Source: Actinomadura coerulea
GTDB lineage: Bacteria > Actinomycetota > Actinomycetes > Streptosporangiales > Streptosporangiaceae
Direction of reading: 5' to 3'
DNA length: 64,000 nt
NCBI RefSeq assembly: GCF_014208105.1
Contig: NZ_JACHMQ010000001.1
Coordinates: forward strand, 6,448,001-6,512,000
The position numbers were made by a program, and so were the translations under genes. Of the stretch, positions 55,800-64,000 are shown piece by piece. How positions within the stretch are numbered: position 1 is the stretch's first letter; every line of letters starts with the position of its first letter. Under the pieces are notes generated by a model. The model was not told where the DNA came from. It searched no databases and saw nothing but the letters and a program-made list of their open reading frames with translations.

Positions 55800-57767
55800 T
55801 CAGGCCCGGCTGAGCCGTCCCCCGTAGCCGAGGCCCGTTCCCGGCTTGGTCCAGGTGTACTGGAGCGTCCCGTCCGGCTGCCGGGTGACCTGGACGACCC
55901 CGGACGTGCACGGCTTGCCGATCTCCAGGTTCATCTTCAGCGCGCTCTCGGTGCCCCGGGCGAGCCGGAGTGTGCCGTCGCAGTTCTCCCGCGGGTACAG
56001 GGCGCGCCCCGTCGTCCCGCCGGTCTGGAACGTGATCTCCACCGGGAAGGACGCGTTGCGGCCCGTGTTGACCACCGTCCCCTTCCACGTCCCTGCGAAC
56101 GAGGCCGGGATCGTGGTGACCGGGCGGTTGTCGGACGTGTTGGTGCTGTCGGGCGGCGCCTCGTCGTCGGCCTTCAACTGGGGCCACAGCACCAGGGCGA
56201 TGATGGCGATGCCGACGCTGACGCCGATGGCCAGCGACAGCGCCAGGCCGAGGACGTGGTTGCCGGGGCGCCGCATCTTCGCGAGGCCCGCGAAGGGCGA
56301 GGAGCGGACCGGGGAGCGGTGCCCGCCGCCTCCCTCGCGGCCCTGCCCCAGGCCCGGGACGAGGGGGTTGGGCGCGGTCGGGTCCGGCGGGGCGGGCATG
56401 TCGACGGCGTCGAACGCGGCCGTCCGGTCGGCGGCGATGGCGTCGAACTTCGCGGTCTGCTCGACCTGCTCGCGACCGCCCGCGGGCGCGTGCTGCTCGG
56501 GCCGGTTCAGGCCGACCGCGTTGAAGGTCGCGGTCGCCTCGAACGCGGCGGGGTCCAGGTCGGCGGCGGGCGGTTCCGGATGCCGCTCGGCCTCCGGTCG
56601 CGCCCGGCGGGAGCGCGCGAGCTTCCCGAGCAGCGGCACGGACGGCGACGCGGACTCCGTGACCGGCCCCGTCGGCGGACCCGTCGGCGGACCCGGCGGT
56701 GGCCCCGGCGGTGGCCCTGGGGGCGGCCCCGGGGGCGGCCCCAGAACCGGGCCCGGGGGCGCGGCAGGGGCCGGAGGCGTGGCAGGGCCTGGCGCGAACC
56801 CGGCCGGGGGTGCGGCTCCCATGGGGCTCACCGGGGCGTCCATGGGCGGACGCGGTGGCGGCGCCACCCGGGGAAGGGTGTGGCGGACCATCACGCCCGT
56901 CGCGAGGGCGCGGCCCTCCTCGACCATCGAGGCCGGGAGGCGCTCGACGAGCTCGCTGCCCGCGCCCAGCAGCCGTTCGAGGACCGTCCTGGCCATAGGG
57001 CGCTCGGCCGGGTCCTTGGCCAGGGCGGCCGTCACCACCTCGCGCAGGGAGTCGGGCACTTCCGACAGGTCGGCCTCGTCGTAGACGATCCGCTGCATCA
57101 CCTCGGACGGCGAGCCCTCGCCGAACGGCGGCCTGCCCGCGGCGGCGAACAGGACGGTCGACGCCCACGCGAACACGTCGGCGGCGGGGCCGATGCCCAT
57201 GCCGCTCAGCTGCTCGGGGGACTTGTAGGCCGGGTCCTCGGTCATGTGACCGCGGAACGCCACGTTCACGGCCTCCATGGCGTGGGCGATGGCGAAATCG
57301 CACATCCGGGGGCCGTCCCGGCCGAGGAGGACGTTCCCGGGCTTCAGGTCATGGTGGACGGCGCCCGCGCGGTGGACGGCGGCCAGGGCGATCGCCATGC
57401 CGACCGCGACCCGCTCGACGACGGCGAAGCCGCGGACGCCCTCCTCGTCGACGAGCTGCTGGAGGGACGGCCCGTCCACCCACTCGCTCACCACGTAGGG
57501 GCGGTCGCCCTCCACGTCGGCGTGCAGGATCGCCGCCGTGCAGAAGCCGGAGACCTTGAGGGCCGGGCCGAACGCGTCGGCGAACCGCGACCGCGCGACC
57601 GGCTCGCCGCTCAACCGCACGTGCAGGACCTTCACGGCGACGGGGCGTCCGGAGGGATCCCTGCCGAGGAAGACGGCGCCCTGCTCGCCGACGCCGAGCC
57701 GTCCCGTGATCTCGAACGAGCCGAGCCGTCTCGGGTCGCCCGGCTGCAGGGGCAGCGCCTCGGGCAT
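55800..57767 (-). CDS. Membrane-anchored Ser/Thr protein kinase
   Basis: Protein of 655 residues. Kinase domain ~15-275: glycine loop GRLGVGEQGAVFLG, Lys46 in VAVKVL, catalytic loop HHDLKPGN (His in place of Arg of HRD) and metal loop DFA in place of DFG, both seen in other actinomycete kinases. A Pro/Gly-rich linker follows (GPPPG repeats), then three copies of a T-A-x-F-[DN]-A-[VI] motif (~440-490), one membrane helix (LGLALSLAIGVSVGIAIIAL) and a small extracytoplasmic sensor (GTWKGTVVNTGRNASFPVEI). ATG 57767 has GGAGG upstream. It may control cell-wall processes; targets unknown. Confidence 0.92.
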   Translation of the reverse strand: MPEALPLQPGDPRRLGSFEITGRLGVGEQGAVFLGRDPSGRPVAVKVLHVRLSGEPVARSRFADAFGPALKVSGFCTAAILHADVEGDRPYVVSEWVDGPSLQQLVDEEGVRGFAVVERVAVGMAIALAAVHRAGAVHHDLKPGNVLLGRDGPRMCDFAIAHAMEAVNVAFRGHMTEDPAYKSPEQLSGMGIGPAADVFAWASTVLFAAAGRPPFGEGSPSEVMQRIVYDEADLSEVPDSLREVVTAALAKDPAERPMARTVLERLLGAGSELVERLPASMVEEGRALATGVMVRHTLPRVAPPPRPPMDAPVSPMGAAPPAGFAPGPATPPAPAAPPGPVLGPPPGPPPGPPPGPPPGPPTGPPTGPVTESASPSVPLLGKLARSRRARPEAERHPEPPAADLDPAAFEATATFNAVGLNRPEQHAPAGGREQVEQTAKFDAIAADRTAAFDAVDMPAPPDPTAPNPLVPGLGQGREGGGGHRSPVRSSPFAGLAKMRRPGNHVLGLALSLAIGVSVGIAIIALVLWPQLKADDEAPPDSTNTSDNRPVTTIPASFAGTWKGTVVNTGRNASFPVEITFQTGGTTGRALYPRENCDGTLRLARGTESALKMNLEIGKPCTSGVVQVTRQPDGTLQYTWTKPGTGLGYGGRLSRA

Positions 57768-57893
57768 CTGACGAACCTCCGTCTCCTCCGGGGACGGCGT
57801 CCCCGGCCTCCCCGTTCCCCGCACCCCCATGCCTGGCGGGGTCCTTTCTACCGCCTGCGCGGTACCGGGACCGACCCGGTAGCGTCATGCGCG

Positions 57894-58337
57894 ATGCCGC
57901 GAACACCGCTTTCCCCGACCGTCCTCAACGAGCAGCGCGCCGCGCTCGGGCTGGCGCCCTACACCGGCGCGGACGAGCCCGCCGCGCTGCGCCGCGCGGC
58001 TCTGGACACGGTCCTCGCCGGCGTCGAGGCGGGCGGCGCCGAACCGAGCCGTCCGGTGGTCAGGGGAGCGGTGCGATACCTGCTCGACCGGCTGGCGGAG
58101 CTGGCCCCCGGCCGTTCGGTGGAGGTCCGGGTCCCGCCGCACGCCGCCGTTCAGTGCATCGACGGCCCGCACCATACCCGGGGTACGCCACCGAATGTGG
58201 TGGAGATGGACGCCGCCACCTGGATCGCGCTCGCCACCGGCCGCCTCACCTGGGAAGACGCGGCCGCGAACGGACTGGTGCGGGCGAGCGGCCCGCGCGC
58301 CGACCTGACGCCCCACCTCCCGCTCCCCCTCGACTGA
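57894..58337 (+). CDS. Sterol carrier family protein
   Basis: Protein of 147 residues: LRRAALDTVLAGVEAGGAEPS, VRYLLDRLAELAPGRSVEVRVPPHAAVQCIDGP, then NVVEMDAATWIALATGRLTWEDA and LVRASGPRADL. The C-terminal part matches the sterol-carrier fold. It is conserved close to purF in actinobacteria; the role is not known and no sterol is needed. ATG 57894; the upstream sequence is GC-rich with no strong ribosome site. It lies between the divergent kinase gene and the LamG gene. Confidence 0.85.
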   Translation: MPRTPLSPTVLNEQRAALGLAPYTGADEPAALRRAALDTVLAGVEAGGAEPSRPVVRGAVRYLLDRLAELAPGRSVEVRVPPHAAVQCIDGPHHTRGTPPNVVEMDAATWIALATGRLTWEDAAANGLVRASGPRADLTPHLPLPLD

Positions 58338-58464
58338 CGGCCGCCCTTCGCCCGGTGGCGCCCTCCGTCCGGTGCCGCCCCCTCGTCCGGCGGCGGCTCT
58401 CGACTCGGCGGGGAGGCGCGCATAGCGTGCGCGGGTGACGCGCGCCCTACCGGAGGTGATCCCC

Positions 58465-59103
58465 GTGCTGATCGCGCACTGGACGTTCGACGCCGGCACC
58501 GTGGACGGCCGCCGGGCCGCCGACACCGCCGGAGCCGCTCCCGCCGCCGAGCTGGCGGAGGGCGCCCGGATCGTCCCCGGGCGGGACGGGGAGGCGCTGT
58601 CGCTCGGCGAGCACGACCGCGCCGTGATCCCAGGGGCGCCGCAGCTCGTCCTCAGCCAGGTCTTCGGGTTCGGCCTGGCCTTCTTCGTCCGGGTCGACGA
58701 GGGGCCCACCGGCGAGTGGCGCAGCGTCCTCTACAAGCCCGTCGCGGAGAACGACGCGCGCGGCCTCGGCCTGTGGCTGTACCCGGACGAGATGAGGCTG
58801 CGCGTCCAGCTGTTCACCGTCAAAGGGCCCCACTACGTCGACAGCCGCACCCGGTTGACCGCGGGCGACTGGGCCCACATCGCCTTCGTCGTGGACACCG
58901 GGGGCATGGCCCTCTACGTCGGGGGCGAGCAGGACTCCGCCGTCGCGCTGGAACACCCCGTCGTCACCCCGGCCGGGCCCATCTACCTGGGCAGGGAGCC
59001 CGCCAAGCCCGGCTTCGGCGGCCTCATCGACGATCTGCGCGTGTACGCATCGGCGCTCGGGCATGAGGCCGTCCGGTCCCTGGCGGACCAGCCGGACGGT
59101 TAG
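58465..59103 (+). CDS. LamG / concanavalin-like domain protein
   Basis: Protein of 212 residues with the LamG pattern: LIAHWTFDAGTVDGR, GEALSLGEHDRAVIP, the LAFFVRVDEGPTGEWRSVLYKP strand, AGDWAHIAFVVDTGGMALYVGG and GLIDDLRVYASAL. No signal peptide is seen, which is unusual for this fold. GTG at 58465 is chosen because GGAGGTGA, a perfect ribosome site, lies 5 bp upstream; GTG 58435 is the alternative. It could bind a carbohydrate or protein, but nothing more can be said. Confidence 0.85.
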   Translation: MLIAHWTFDAGTVDGRRAADTAGAAPAAELAEGARIVPGRDGEALSLGEHDRAVIPGAPQLVLSQVFGFGLAFFVRVDEGPTGEWRSVLYKPVAENDARGLGLWLYPDEMRLRVQLFTVKGPHYVDSRTRLTAGDWAHIAFVVDTGGMALYVGGEQDSAVALEHPVVTPAGPIYLGREPAKPGFGGLIDDLRVYASALGHEAVRSLADQPDG

Positions 59104-59143
59104 ACGGAACCAGCACCTGTACCGAGCCGCTGAGGGGCGGGGA

Positions 59144-59269
59144 TCATCCCGCAAAATCCGCCACAAGCCCGACCAGGCCGGCGATCCCGAGTACCTGCGA
59201 GGCCCGCGCCAGGGTGCTCCGCCTCGCCGGGGCGGGGGGCGAGTAGGTCCGGTACCCGGGCATGGTCAT
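59144..59269 (-). CDS. Small hydrophobic-tail peptide upstream of purF
   Basis: Open frame of 41 residues: MTMPGYRTYSPPAPARR, a basic middle (STLARASQ) and a hydrophobic end (VLGIAGLVGLVADFAG). GGAGG lies 5 bp before the ATG at 59269. A single-helix membrane peptide is possible; alternatively a remnant of a longer DUF4190-type protein. It is divergent from purF, 127 bp away. Confidence 0.4.
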   Translation of the reverse strand: MTMPGYRTYSPPAPARRSTLARASQVLGIAGLVGLVADFAG

Positions 59270-59383
59270 GCGTCCCTCCACGTGTCGTCCCCAGATTCCT
59301 CCGGACCACGAGATCCCCGTGGTTTCAGGGAGTAAAGGTCGGTTAAGGAGATGCCACCGATCGGAGCAGGTGAACCGGGCATC

Positions 59384-59389
59384 TAGACT
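59384..59389 (+). promoter_or_regulatory. Promoter -10 element for a leaderless purF transcript
   Basis: TAGACT (59384-59389) lies 7 bp before the purF start codon. This places transcription start at or next to the GTG, so the mRNA is probably leaderless, which fits the absence of a ribosome site. Confidence 0.5.
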
Positions 59390-59396
59390 GGCGGAC

Positions 59397-60851
59397 GTGC
59401 CTCTCCGTGACGGACGTCTGAGCCACGACATCGATCCCTCCGACCGTGCTCCGCAGGACGCCTGCGGGGTCTTCGGCGTCTGGGTCCCCGCCGAGCAGGC
59501 GGCCCGCGCCGAAGTGAGCAAGCTCACGTACTACGGGCTGTACGCGCTGCAGCACCGCGGGCAGGAGTCGGCGGGCATCGCCGTCAGCGACGGCTCGCGC
59601 ATCGTCGTCTTCAAGGACATGGGCCTCGTCGCCCAGGTCTTCGACGAGTCGGTGCTGAACACCCTGCGCGGCCACATCGCCGTCGGCCACTGCCGCTACT
59701 CCACGACCGGCTCGCCCACGTGGGAGAACGCGCAGCCCACGTTCCGGTCCACCGACGACGGCGGGCTGGCGCTCGTCCACAACGGCAACCTCATCAACAC
59801 GCCGGAGCTGGCCGCGCGGCTGGACCCCGGCGAGCTGACCGCCACGACCGACACCGAGGTCCTGACCGCCCTGCTCGCCGCGCGCGGCGAGGGCGGCGCG
59901 CTGGAGGCGGCCCGGGAGATCCTTCCCGCGACCCGCGGCGCGTTCTCCCTGGTCTTCATGGACGAGGGGACCCTCTACGCCGCCCGCGACCCCGAGGGCA
60001 TCCGGCCGCTCGTGCTCGGCGCCCTGGAGGACCGCGGCTGGGTCGTCGCCTCGGAGACCGCCGCCCTCGACATCGTCGGCGCCCGGTTCGTCCGGGAGAT
60101 CGAGCCCGGCGAGCTGATCGCGTGCGACGGCCAGGGCGTGCGGTCCGAGCGGTTCGCCGAGGCGCGCCCGAAGGGCTGCCTGTTCGAGTACGTGTACCTG
60201 GCGCGGCCCGACACGACGATCGCCGGGCGCAGCGTCCAGGCCACCCGCGTCGAGGTCGGGCGGCGGCTGGCCCGCGAGCACCCCGTCGAGGCCGACATGG
60301 TCATCCCGACGCCGGAGTCGGGCACGCCGGCCGCGATCGGCTACGCCGAGGCGTCCGGCATCCCCTACGGCCAGGGCCTGGTGAAGAACTCCTACGTCGG
60401 CCGGACGTTCATCCAGCCGTCCCAGACGATCCGCCAGCTCGGCATCCGGCTGAAGCTGAACCCGCTGCGCGAGGCGATCGAGGGCAAGCGCCTCGTCGTG
60501 GTGGACGACTCGATCGTGCGCGGCAACACCCAGCGCGCCATCGTGTCGATGCTGCGGGACGCGGGCGCCGCCGAGGTCCACGTGCGGATCTCCAGCCCGC
60601 CCGTCTCCTGGCCGTGCTTCTACGGCATCGACTTCGCGACCCGGGCCGAGCTGATCGCCGGGAACCTGTCGGTGGAGGAGATCCGCGACTCCATCGGCGC
60701 CGACTCGCTCGGCTACATCTCCCTGGACGAGCTGATCTCCGCCTCGCACATCGCCAAGGACAACCTGTGCCGGGCCTGCTTCGACGGCCAGTACCCCATC
60801 CCGGTGGAGCAGGACGCCCGCGGCAAGCACCTGCTGGAGGCCACCCGATGA
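59397..60851 (+). CDS. purF: Amidophosphoribosyltransferase
   Basis: Protein of 484 residues. A short propeptide precedes the catalytic Cys23 (PQDACGVFGVW). The glutaminase domain has GHCRYSTTG and LVHNGNLIN; the PRPP loop is VVVDDSIVRGNT. Cysteines in KGCLFEYVYL, WPCFYG and NLCRACFDG fit the iron-sulfur form known from Bacillus. It makes phosphoribosylamine, the first step of purine synthesis. GTG at 59397 is chosen by alignment with Streptomyces PurF and by a -10 element 7 bp upstream. The last bases overlap purM by ATGA. Confidence 0.96.
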   Translation: MPLRDGRLSHDIDPSDRAPQDACGVFGVWVPAEQAARAEVSKLTYYGLYALQHRGQESAGIAVSDGSRIVVFKDMGLVAQVFDESVLNTLRGHIAVGHCRYSTTGSPTWENAQPTFRSTDDGGLALVHNGNLINTPELAARLDPGELTATTDTEVLTALLAARGEGGALEAAREILPATRGAFSLVFMDEGTLYAARDPEGIRPLVLGALEDRGWVVASETAALDIVGARFVREIEPGELIACDGQGVRSERFAEARPKGCLFEYVYLARPDTTIAGRSVQATRVEVGRRLAREHPVEADMVIPTPESGTPAAIGYAEASGIPYGQGLVKNSYVGRTFIQPSQTIRQLGIRLKLNPLREAIEGKRLVVVDDSIVRGNTQRAIVSMLRDAGAAEVHVRISSPPVSWPCFYGIDFATRAELIAGNLSVEEIRDSIGADSLGYISLDELISASHIAKDNLCRACFDGQYPIPVEQDARGKHLLEATR

Positions 60852-61888
60852 CGGACCGCCCGACGACCTCCTACGAGGCCGCAGGCGTCGACATCGCGGC
60901 GGGCGAGCGCGCCGTCGAGCTGATGAAGTCCCGGGTGGCCCGCTCGCGGCGGCCCGAGGTCGTCGACGACGTCAGCGGGTTCGCGGGGCTCTTCGACGCC
61001 TCGGCGCTGCTGCGCTACAAGAGGCCCCTGCTCGCGACGTCCACGGACGGCGTCGGCACCAAGGTCGATCTGGCGCGGCGCCTCGGCGTCTACGACACGA
61101 TCGGGCACGACCTGGTCGGCATGGTCATCGACGACCTCGCGGTGTGCGGGGCAGAGCCGCTGTTCATGACCGACTACATCGCCTGCGGCAAGGTCGTCCC
61201 GGAGCGCGTCGCCGACATCGTCGGCGGGATCGCGGACGCGTGCGCTCTGGCCGGCTGCGCCCTCGTGGGCGGTGAGACGGCCGAGCACCCCGGCCTGCTG
61301 GAGGCCGACGAGTTCGACGTGGCCGGCGCCGGGACGGGCGTCGTCGAGGCCGACCGGATCCTCGGGCCGGAACGCGTGAGGGCGGGCGACGTCGTGATCG
61401 CCATGGCCTCGTCCGGCATCCACTCGAACGGGTACTCGCTCGTCCGGCACATCCTGGCGACGACCGGCCTGACGCTGGAGACCCGGACGGACGAGCTCGA
61501 CCGCCCCCTGGGCGAGGAGCTCCTCACGCCGACGCGCATCTACGCCAAGGACTGCCTGGCCCTGGCCGACACCGGCGGGGTCCGGGCGTTCGCGCACATC
61601 ACGGGCGGCGGCCTGGCGGCGAACCTGGCCCGGTCGCTCCCTCCGGGCGTGGACGCCGTGCTGGACCGCTCGTCCTGGGAGGTCCCGGCCGTGTTCCGGT
61701 TGCTCCAGGCGCACGGCGACGTGCCGCAGTCCGAGATGGACAAGACGTTCAACCTCGGAGTCGGCATGGCCGCGATCGTCGCCCCGGACCGCGCCGACGA
61801 GGCGCTCCGCCTGCTGGCCTCCCGCGGCGTCCCGTCCTGGACCCTCGGTGAGATCACCGAAGGAACCGGCGACGCGACCCTGCGCTGA
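60848..61888 (+). CDS. purM: Phosphoribosylformylglycinamidine cyclo-ligase
   Basis: Protein of 346 residues. The N-terminal SYEAAGVDIAAGERAVELMK and LLATSTDGVGTKVDLA are typical of PurM, as are VGGETAEHPG and SSGIHSNGYSLVR. It converts FGAM to AIR with ATP. ATG shares the ATGA overlap with purF, so the two are translated together. Confidence 0.97.
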   Translation: MTDRPTTSYEAAGVDIAAGERAVELMKSRVARSRRPEVVDDVSGFAGLFDASALLRYKRPLLATSTDGVGTKVDLARRLGVYDTIGHDLVGMVIDDLAVCGAEPLFMTDYIACGKVVPERVADIVGGIADACALAGCALVGGETAEHPGLLEADEFDVAGAGTGVVEADRILGPERVRAGDVVIAMASSGIHSNGYSLVRHILATTGLTLETRTDELDRPLGEELLTPTRIYAKDCLALADTGGVRAFAHITGGGLAANLARSLPPGVDAVLDRSSWEVPAVFRLLQAHGDVPQSEMDKTFNLGVGMAAIVAPDRADEALRLLASRGVPSWTLGEITEGTGDATLR

Positions 61889-62084
61889 CCCGCGGTCCCG
61901 GCGGCCCTGCTGCTCCATGACCAGCCCCGGCCCGGCCCCTCCGACCTCGCGGACGGGGCTGAACGGGACGCTGAGCGCCTCTCAGACCTCTCCGGTCAAC
62001 AGCGGCATGCCGGACACGGGACGTGCCCTGGGGGATCGCTCAGCGTGAGCGGCGCGCCCTCGGGCGAGTCCCGGTGCATGACAA

Positions 62085-62116
62085 ACGCCACCGCCCGGTG
62101 GTGCGGGCGGTGGCGT
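62085..62116. terminator. Terminator after the DUF3073 gene
   Basis: Perfect 13-bp stem (ACGCCACCGCCCG at 62085-62097, complement at 62104-62116) with a 6-nt loop, followed on the minus strand by TTTGT. It probably also ends transcripts from purM. Confidence 0.85.
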
Positions 62117-62128
62117 ACTGTCTGCCGG

Positions 62129-62335
62129 TCAACCGGAGGTGCCGTCCTTGCGGGGCTCCGTGCCGTAGTCGTCGGCGTAGTCGGCGTACTTCTCGGCGAG
62201 CTCGTCATAGGAGTCTTCGCCGGAGTCGCTGACTCCTAGTTCATCCTTAAGGCGGTCGAGGTCCGTGTTGCCGGTGCTGTATTTGAGCTGCCGGGCAACC
62301 TTCACCTGCTTGGCCTTGGCTCGGCCGCGACCCAT
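62129..62335 (-). CDS. DUF3073 domain protein
   Basis: Protein of 68 residues beginning MGRGRAKAKQVKVARQLKYS, the hallmark of DUF3073, then an acidic tail (DSGEDSYDELAEKYADYADD). It is a small conserved protein of unknown role. ATG at 62335 is chosen because it starts the conserved block and has GAGGGGG upstream; the frame reaches 62419. The position next to purM and vdh is conserved in actinomycetes. Confidence 0.93.
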   Translation of the reverse strand: MGRGRAKAKQVKVARQLKYSTGNTDLDRLKDELGVSDSGEDSYDELAEKYADYADDYGTEPRKDGTSG

Positions 62336-62711
62336 TGGCTCGACCCCCTCGATGGTCAGGGCTTTCGTGGGCCCATCAACGCGCGCGTGTACCACACGAA
62401 CCGGTGCCTGATGAGCCATGCGTCAGTCACGGGTACAACCGTACCCGTTTTGCGCCTGGCTCGGTACATCGACGGTACGTGGCGGCGCCCCTGTTGCTGA
62501 TGACAACAGTGTATCCGGTGGTCACGTCACCGTGCGAAGGCCACCCTGGGACGGTCGTACGCCGCCCCACGATGGCCCTCACAACGGTTTTGCAACGGTC
62601 TAAACAGGTCTAGGAAACCCACATCCGGCCCGAGCCCTCCAGAAGCTCCTCCGGAAGCACCGAACCCTCCGGGGAGCGCACCCTCCGAGAGCACCCAGAC
62701 CCTCCCAGAGC
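62336..62711. other. Intergenic region between DUF3073 and valine dehydrogenase
   Basis: No gene seen. It holds an ACGGGTAC/GTACCCGT hairpin (62429-62448) followed by TTT, a CTGTTG/CAACAG inverted repeat (62491-62509), and the likely promoter of the DUF3073 gene. The last 80 bp before the vdh stop are Cys/Pro-codon-like repeats (ccctcc/ggagc) with no clear structure. Confidence 0.6.
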
Positions 62712-63794
62712 TCAGAGAAGGATGCCGCGCAGCCTGCCGACCTCCGACATCCGGCGCTCCGCGAGGCGGTCGGCGGCCACCGCCGGCGGGACGCCCTCGT
62801 CGGAGGCCAGCGCGAAGATCTTGCGAGTGGTGTCGTAGATGCCCGCGGCGCGGGCCTTGGCGCGGTCGAAGTTGAAGCCCTCGATCTCGTCCGCGACCTG
62901 GATCACACCGCCGGAGTTCACCACGTAGTCGGGCGCGTACAGGACGCCGCGGTCGGCGAGGCGCTTCTCCACGCCCGGGTGGGCGAGCTGGTTGTTGGCG
63001 GCGCCGCAGACGACCTTGGCTGCCAGCACGGGCACGGTGTCGTCGTTGAGGGAGCCGCCCAGGGCGCACGGCGCGTACACGTCGAGCTCCGTGGTGACCA
63101 TGGCGTCGGCGTCGGCGACGACCTCCACCTCGGGGTGCAGCGCCCGGACGCGGTCGACGGCGGCCTCGTCCACGTCGCAGATCACGACGTCCGCGCCGTC
63201 CTCGCGCAGGTGCTCCACGAGGCGGTGGCCGACCTTCCCGACGCCCTCCACCCCGACCCGCCTGCCGCGCAGCGTGGGCTGGCCCCACACCGTCTCGGCC
63301 GCGGCCCGCATCCCCTGGAACACGCCGAACGCCGTGAGGATCGACGAGTCGCCGGCGCCGCCGTGCGCGACCGTCCGCCCGGTGACGAAGCGGCACTCGC
63401 GCGCCACGACGTCCATGTCCTCGCTGTAGGTGCCCACGTCGCACGCCGTGTAGTAGCGGCCGTTCAGCGACTGGACGAACCGCCCGTAGGCCCGCAGCAT
63501 CGCCTCGGACTTGTCCGTGGCGGGGTCGCCGATGATGACGGCCTTGCCGCCGCCGAGGTCGAGCCCGGCGAGGGCGTTCTTGTACGCCATGCCCCGGGAC
63601 AGGTTCAGCACGTCCGCGAGGGCCTCCTCCTCGGAGCCGTACGGGTAGAAGCGGGTGCCTCCCAGGGACGGGCCGAGCGCGGTCGAGTAGATGGCGATGA
63701 TCGCGCGCAGGCCGCTGGCCTCGTCCTGGCAGAAGACGACCTGCTCGTGTCGGGGTTCGGTGCCCTTGTGGGGCGCCCCGAAGACATTAGGCAC
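62712..63794 (-). CDS. vdh: Glu/Leu/Phe/Val dehydrogenase, probable valine dehydrogenase
   Basis: Protein of 360 residues. The catalytic Lys is in SRGMAYKNALAGLDLGGGKAVI, the NAD-binding glycines in VGVEGVGKVGHRL, and PCALGGSLNDDTVP and ANNQLAHPG are conserved. It deaminates branched-chain amino acids; length and gene position match Streptomyces Vdh. Its keto-acid products are substrates of the bkd complex encoded 20 kb away. Start GTG 63794 with GGAGG 8 bp upstream. Confidence 0.93.
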   Translation of the reverse strand: MPNVFGAPHKGTEPRHEQVVFCQDEASGLRAIIAIYSTALGPSLGGTRFYPYGSEEEALADVLNLSRGMAYKNALAGLDLGGGKAVIIGDPATDKSEAMLRAYGRFVQSLNGRYYTACDVGTYSEDMDVVARECRFVTGRTVAHGGAGDSSILTAFGVFQGMRAAAETVWGQPTLRGRRVGVEGVGKVGHRLVEHLREDGADVVICDVDEAAVDRVRALHPEVEVVADADAMVTTELDVYAPCALGGSLNDDTVPVLAAKVVCGAANNQLAHPGVEKRLADRGVLYAPDYVVNSGGVIQVADEIEGFNFDRAKARAAGIYDTTRKIFALASDEGVPPAVAADRLAERRMSEVGRLRGILL

Positions 63795-63877
63795 GGTAGT
63801 GCCCTCCTCTCTGTCTCTAAGATCAGCCTAGGGCGCGCGATGGCGCCACGCCCGACCGAATCTCATGTCACGATGCG

Positions 63878-64000
63878 ATGGTGCTTCCGTACGCGGCGTA
63901 CCTACGGGTTTATGAACCGGTGACCGCCTTCCCGGAGCCCGCGCGGACCCTGTGGACGGTCTACGCCGACTCCAGGCGACGTCCCAGGCGGATCCACGCG
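63878..64000 (+). CDS. Partial conserved hypothetical protein, running off the window
   Basis: Open frame from ATG 63878 to the end of the window: MVLPYAAYLRVYEPVTAFP, then EPARTLWTVYADSRRR. The opening is like a conserved protein of unknown function that sits between vdh and bldC in actinomycetes. There is no clear ribosome site, so the start could be the GTG at 63881 or a leaderless transcript. Only 41 codons are visible. Confidence 0.7.
   Translation, partial: MVLPYAAYLRVYEPVTAFPEPARTLWTVYADSRRRPRRIHA

Noticed and set aside
1..64000. tRNA, rRNA, integrase or transposase genes
   Set aside because: None recognised in the intergenic sequences read on both strands, so no mobile element is annotated.

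Overview
The window is high-GC actinobacterial chromosome. GTG and TTG starts are frequent, translationally coupled (ATGA/GTGA) gene pairs are common, and the families are typical of filamentous actinomycetes: an XRE/DUF5753 regulator, WhiB, CU044_5270, DUF3073, choice-of-anchor P and several RsbW/RsbU-like regulators. The purF-purM-DUF3073-valine dehydrogenase block at the right end is the conserved arrangement that lies beside bldC in Streptomyces and relatives. I would place the source in Streptosporangiales, perhaps Actinomadura-like, but that is inference. No rRNA, tRNA, CRISPR array, prophage or intact insertion sequence was seen.

Layout. 0-8 kb: an XRE regulator, an SDR, a secreted lamin-tail protein, then a catabolic cluster (TetR and kinase-DUF6285 fusion divergent from VOC, CMD and ACAD10/11-like dehydrogenase genes) and an F420/flavin LLM oxidoreductase under a MarR regulator with three matching operators. 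8.5-19 kb: a mini SepF homologue, small DNA-binding and DUF1801 proteins, secreted proteins (choice-of-anchor P, L,D-transpeptidase), and a signalling block (HATPase, two SpoIIE-type phosphatases, a CHASE3-like histidine kinase, an ECF sigma factor and its CU044_5270 partner). 19-26 kb: a beta-helix membrane protein and a polyphosphate module (ppk1, Nudix/histidine-phosphatase fusion, CYTH-CHAD). 26-41 kb: WhiB, rhomboid, secreted and membrane proteins, an SDR, Spo0M, an SMR exporter with a structured leader, ugd, a FadE5-like dehydrogenase, a hydrolase, an OmpA-like lipoprotein and a DUF981-type membrane protein, then about 0.8 kb of decayed sequence. 41-47 kb: the E1alpha-E1beta-E2 genes of a 2-oxoacid dehydrogenase and a second beta-helix membrane protein. 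46.7-64 kb: purS, purQ, purL, purF and purM, interspersed with a HATPase, DUF1737, HEAT-repeat, coiled-coil/peptidase, subtilisin, Ser/Thr kinase, sterol-carrier and LamG genes, ending in DUF3073, vdh and the start of a further gene.

The most unusual feature is purL. Its reading frame starts by an ATGA overlap with purQ and runs through about 410 extra residues, including 25 copies of a ten-residue GTGPQPAVG-type repeat, before the normal PurL enzyme begins. Synonymous variation between repeat copies indicates that it is, or was, read as protein. Other signals worth follow-up are a 27-bp TetR operator, a family of TTCGT-N3-ACGAA MarR operators, twin GTAGTACTAC palindromes before whiB, a leader that can mask the ribosome site of the SMR gene, and a bacterial counterpart of the ACAD10/11 kinase-dehydrogenase pair.
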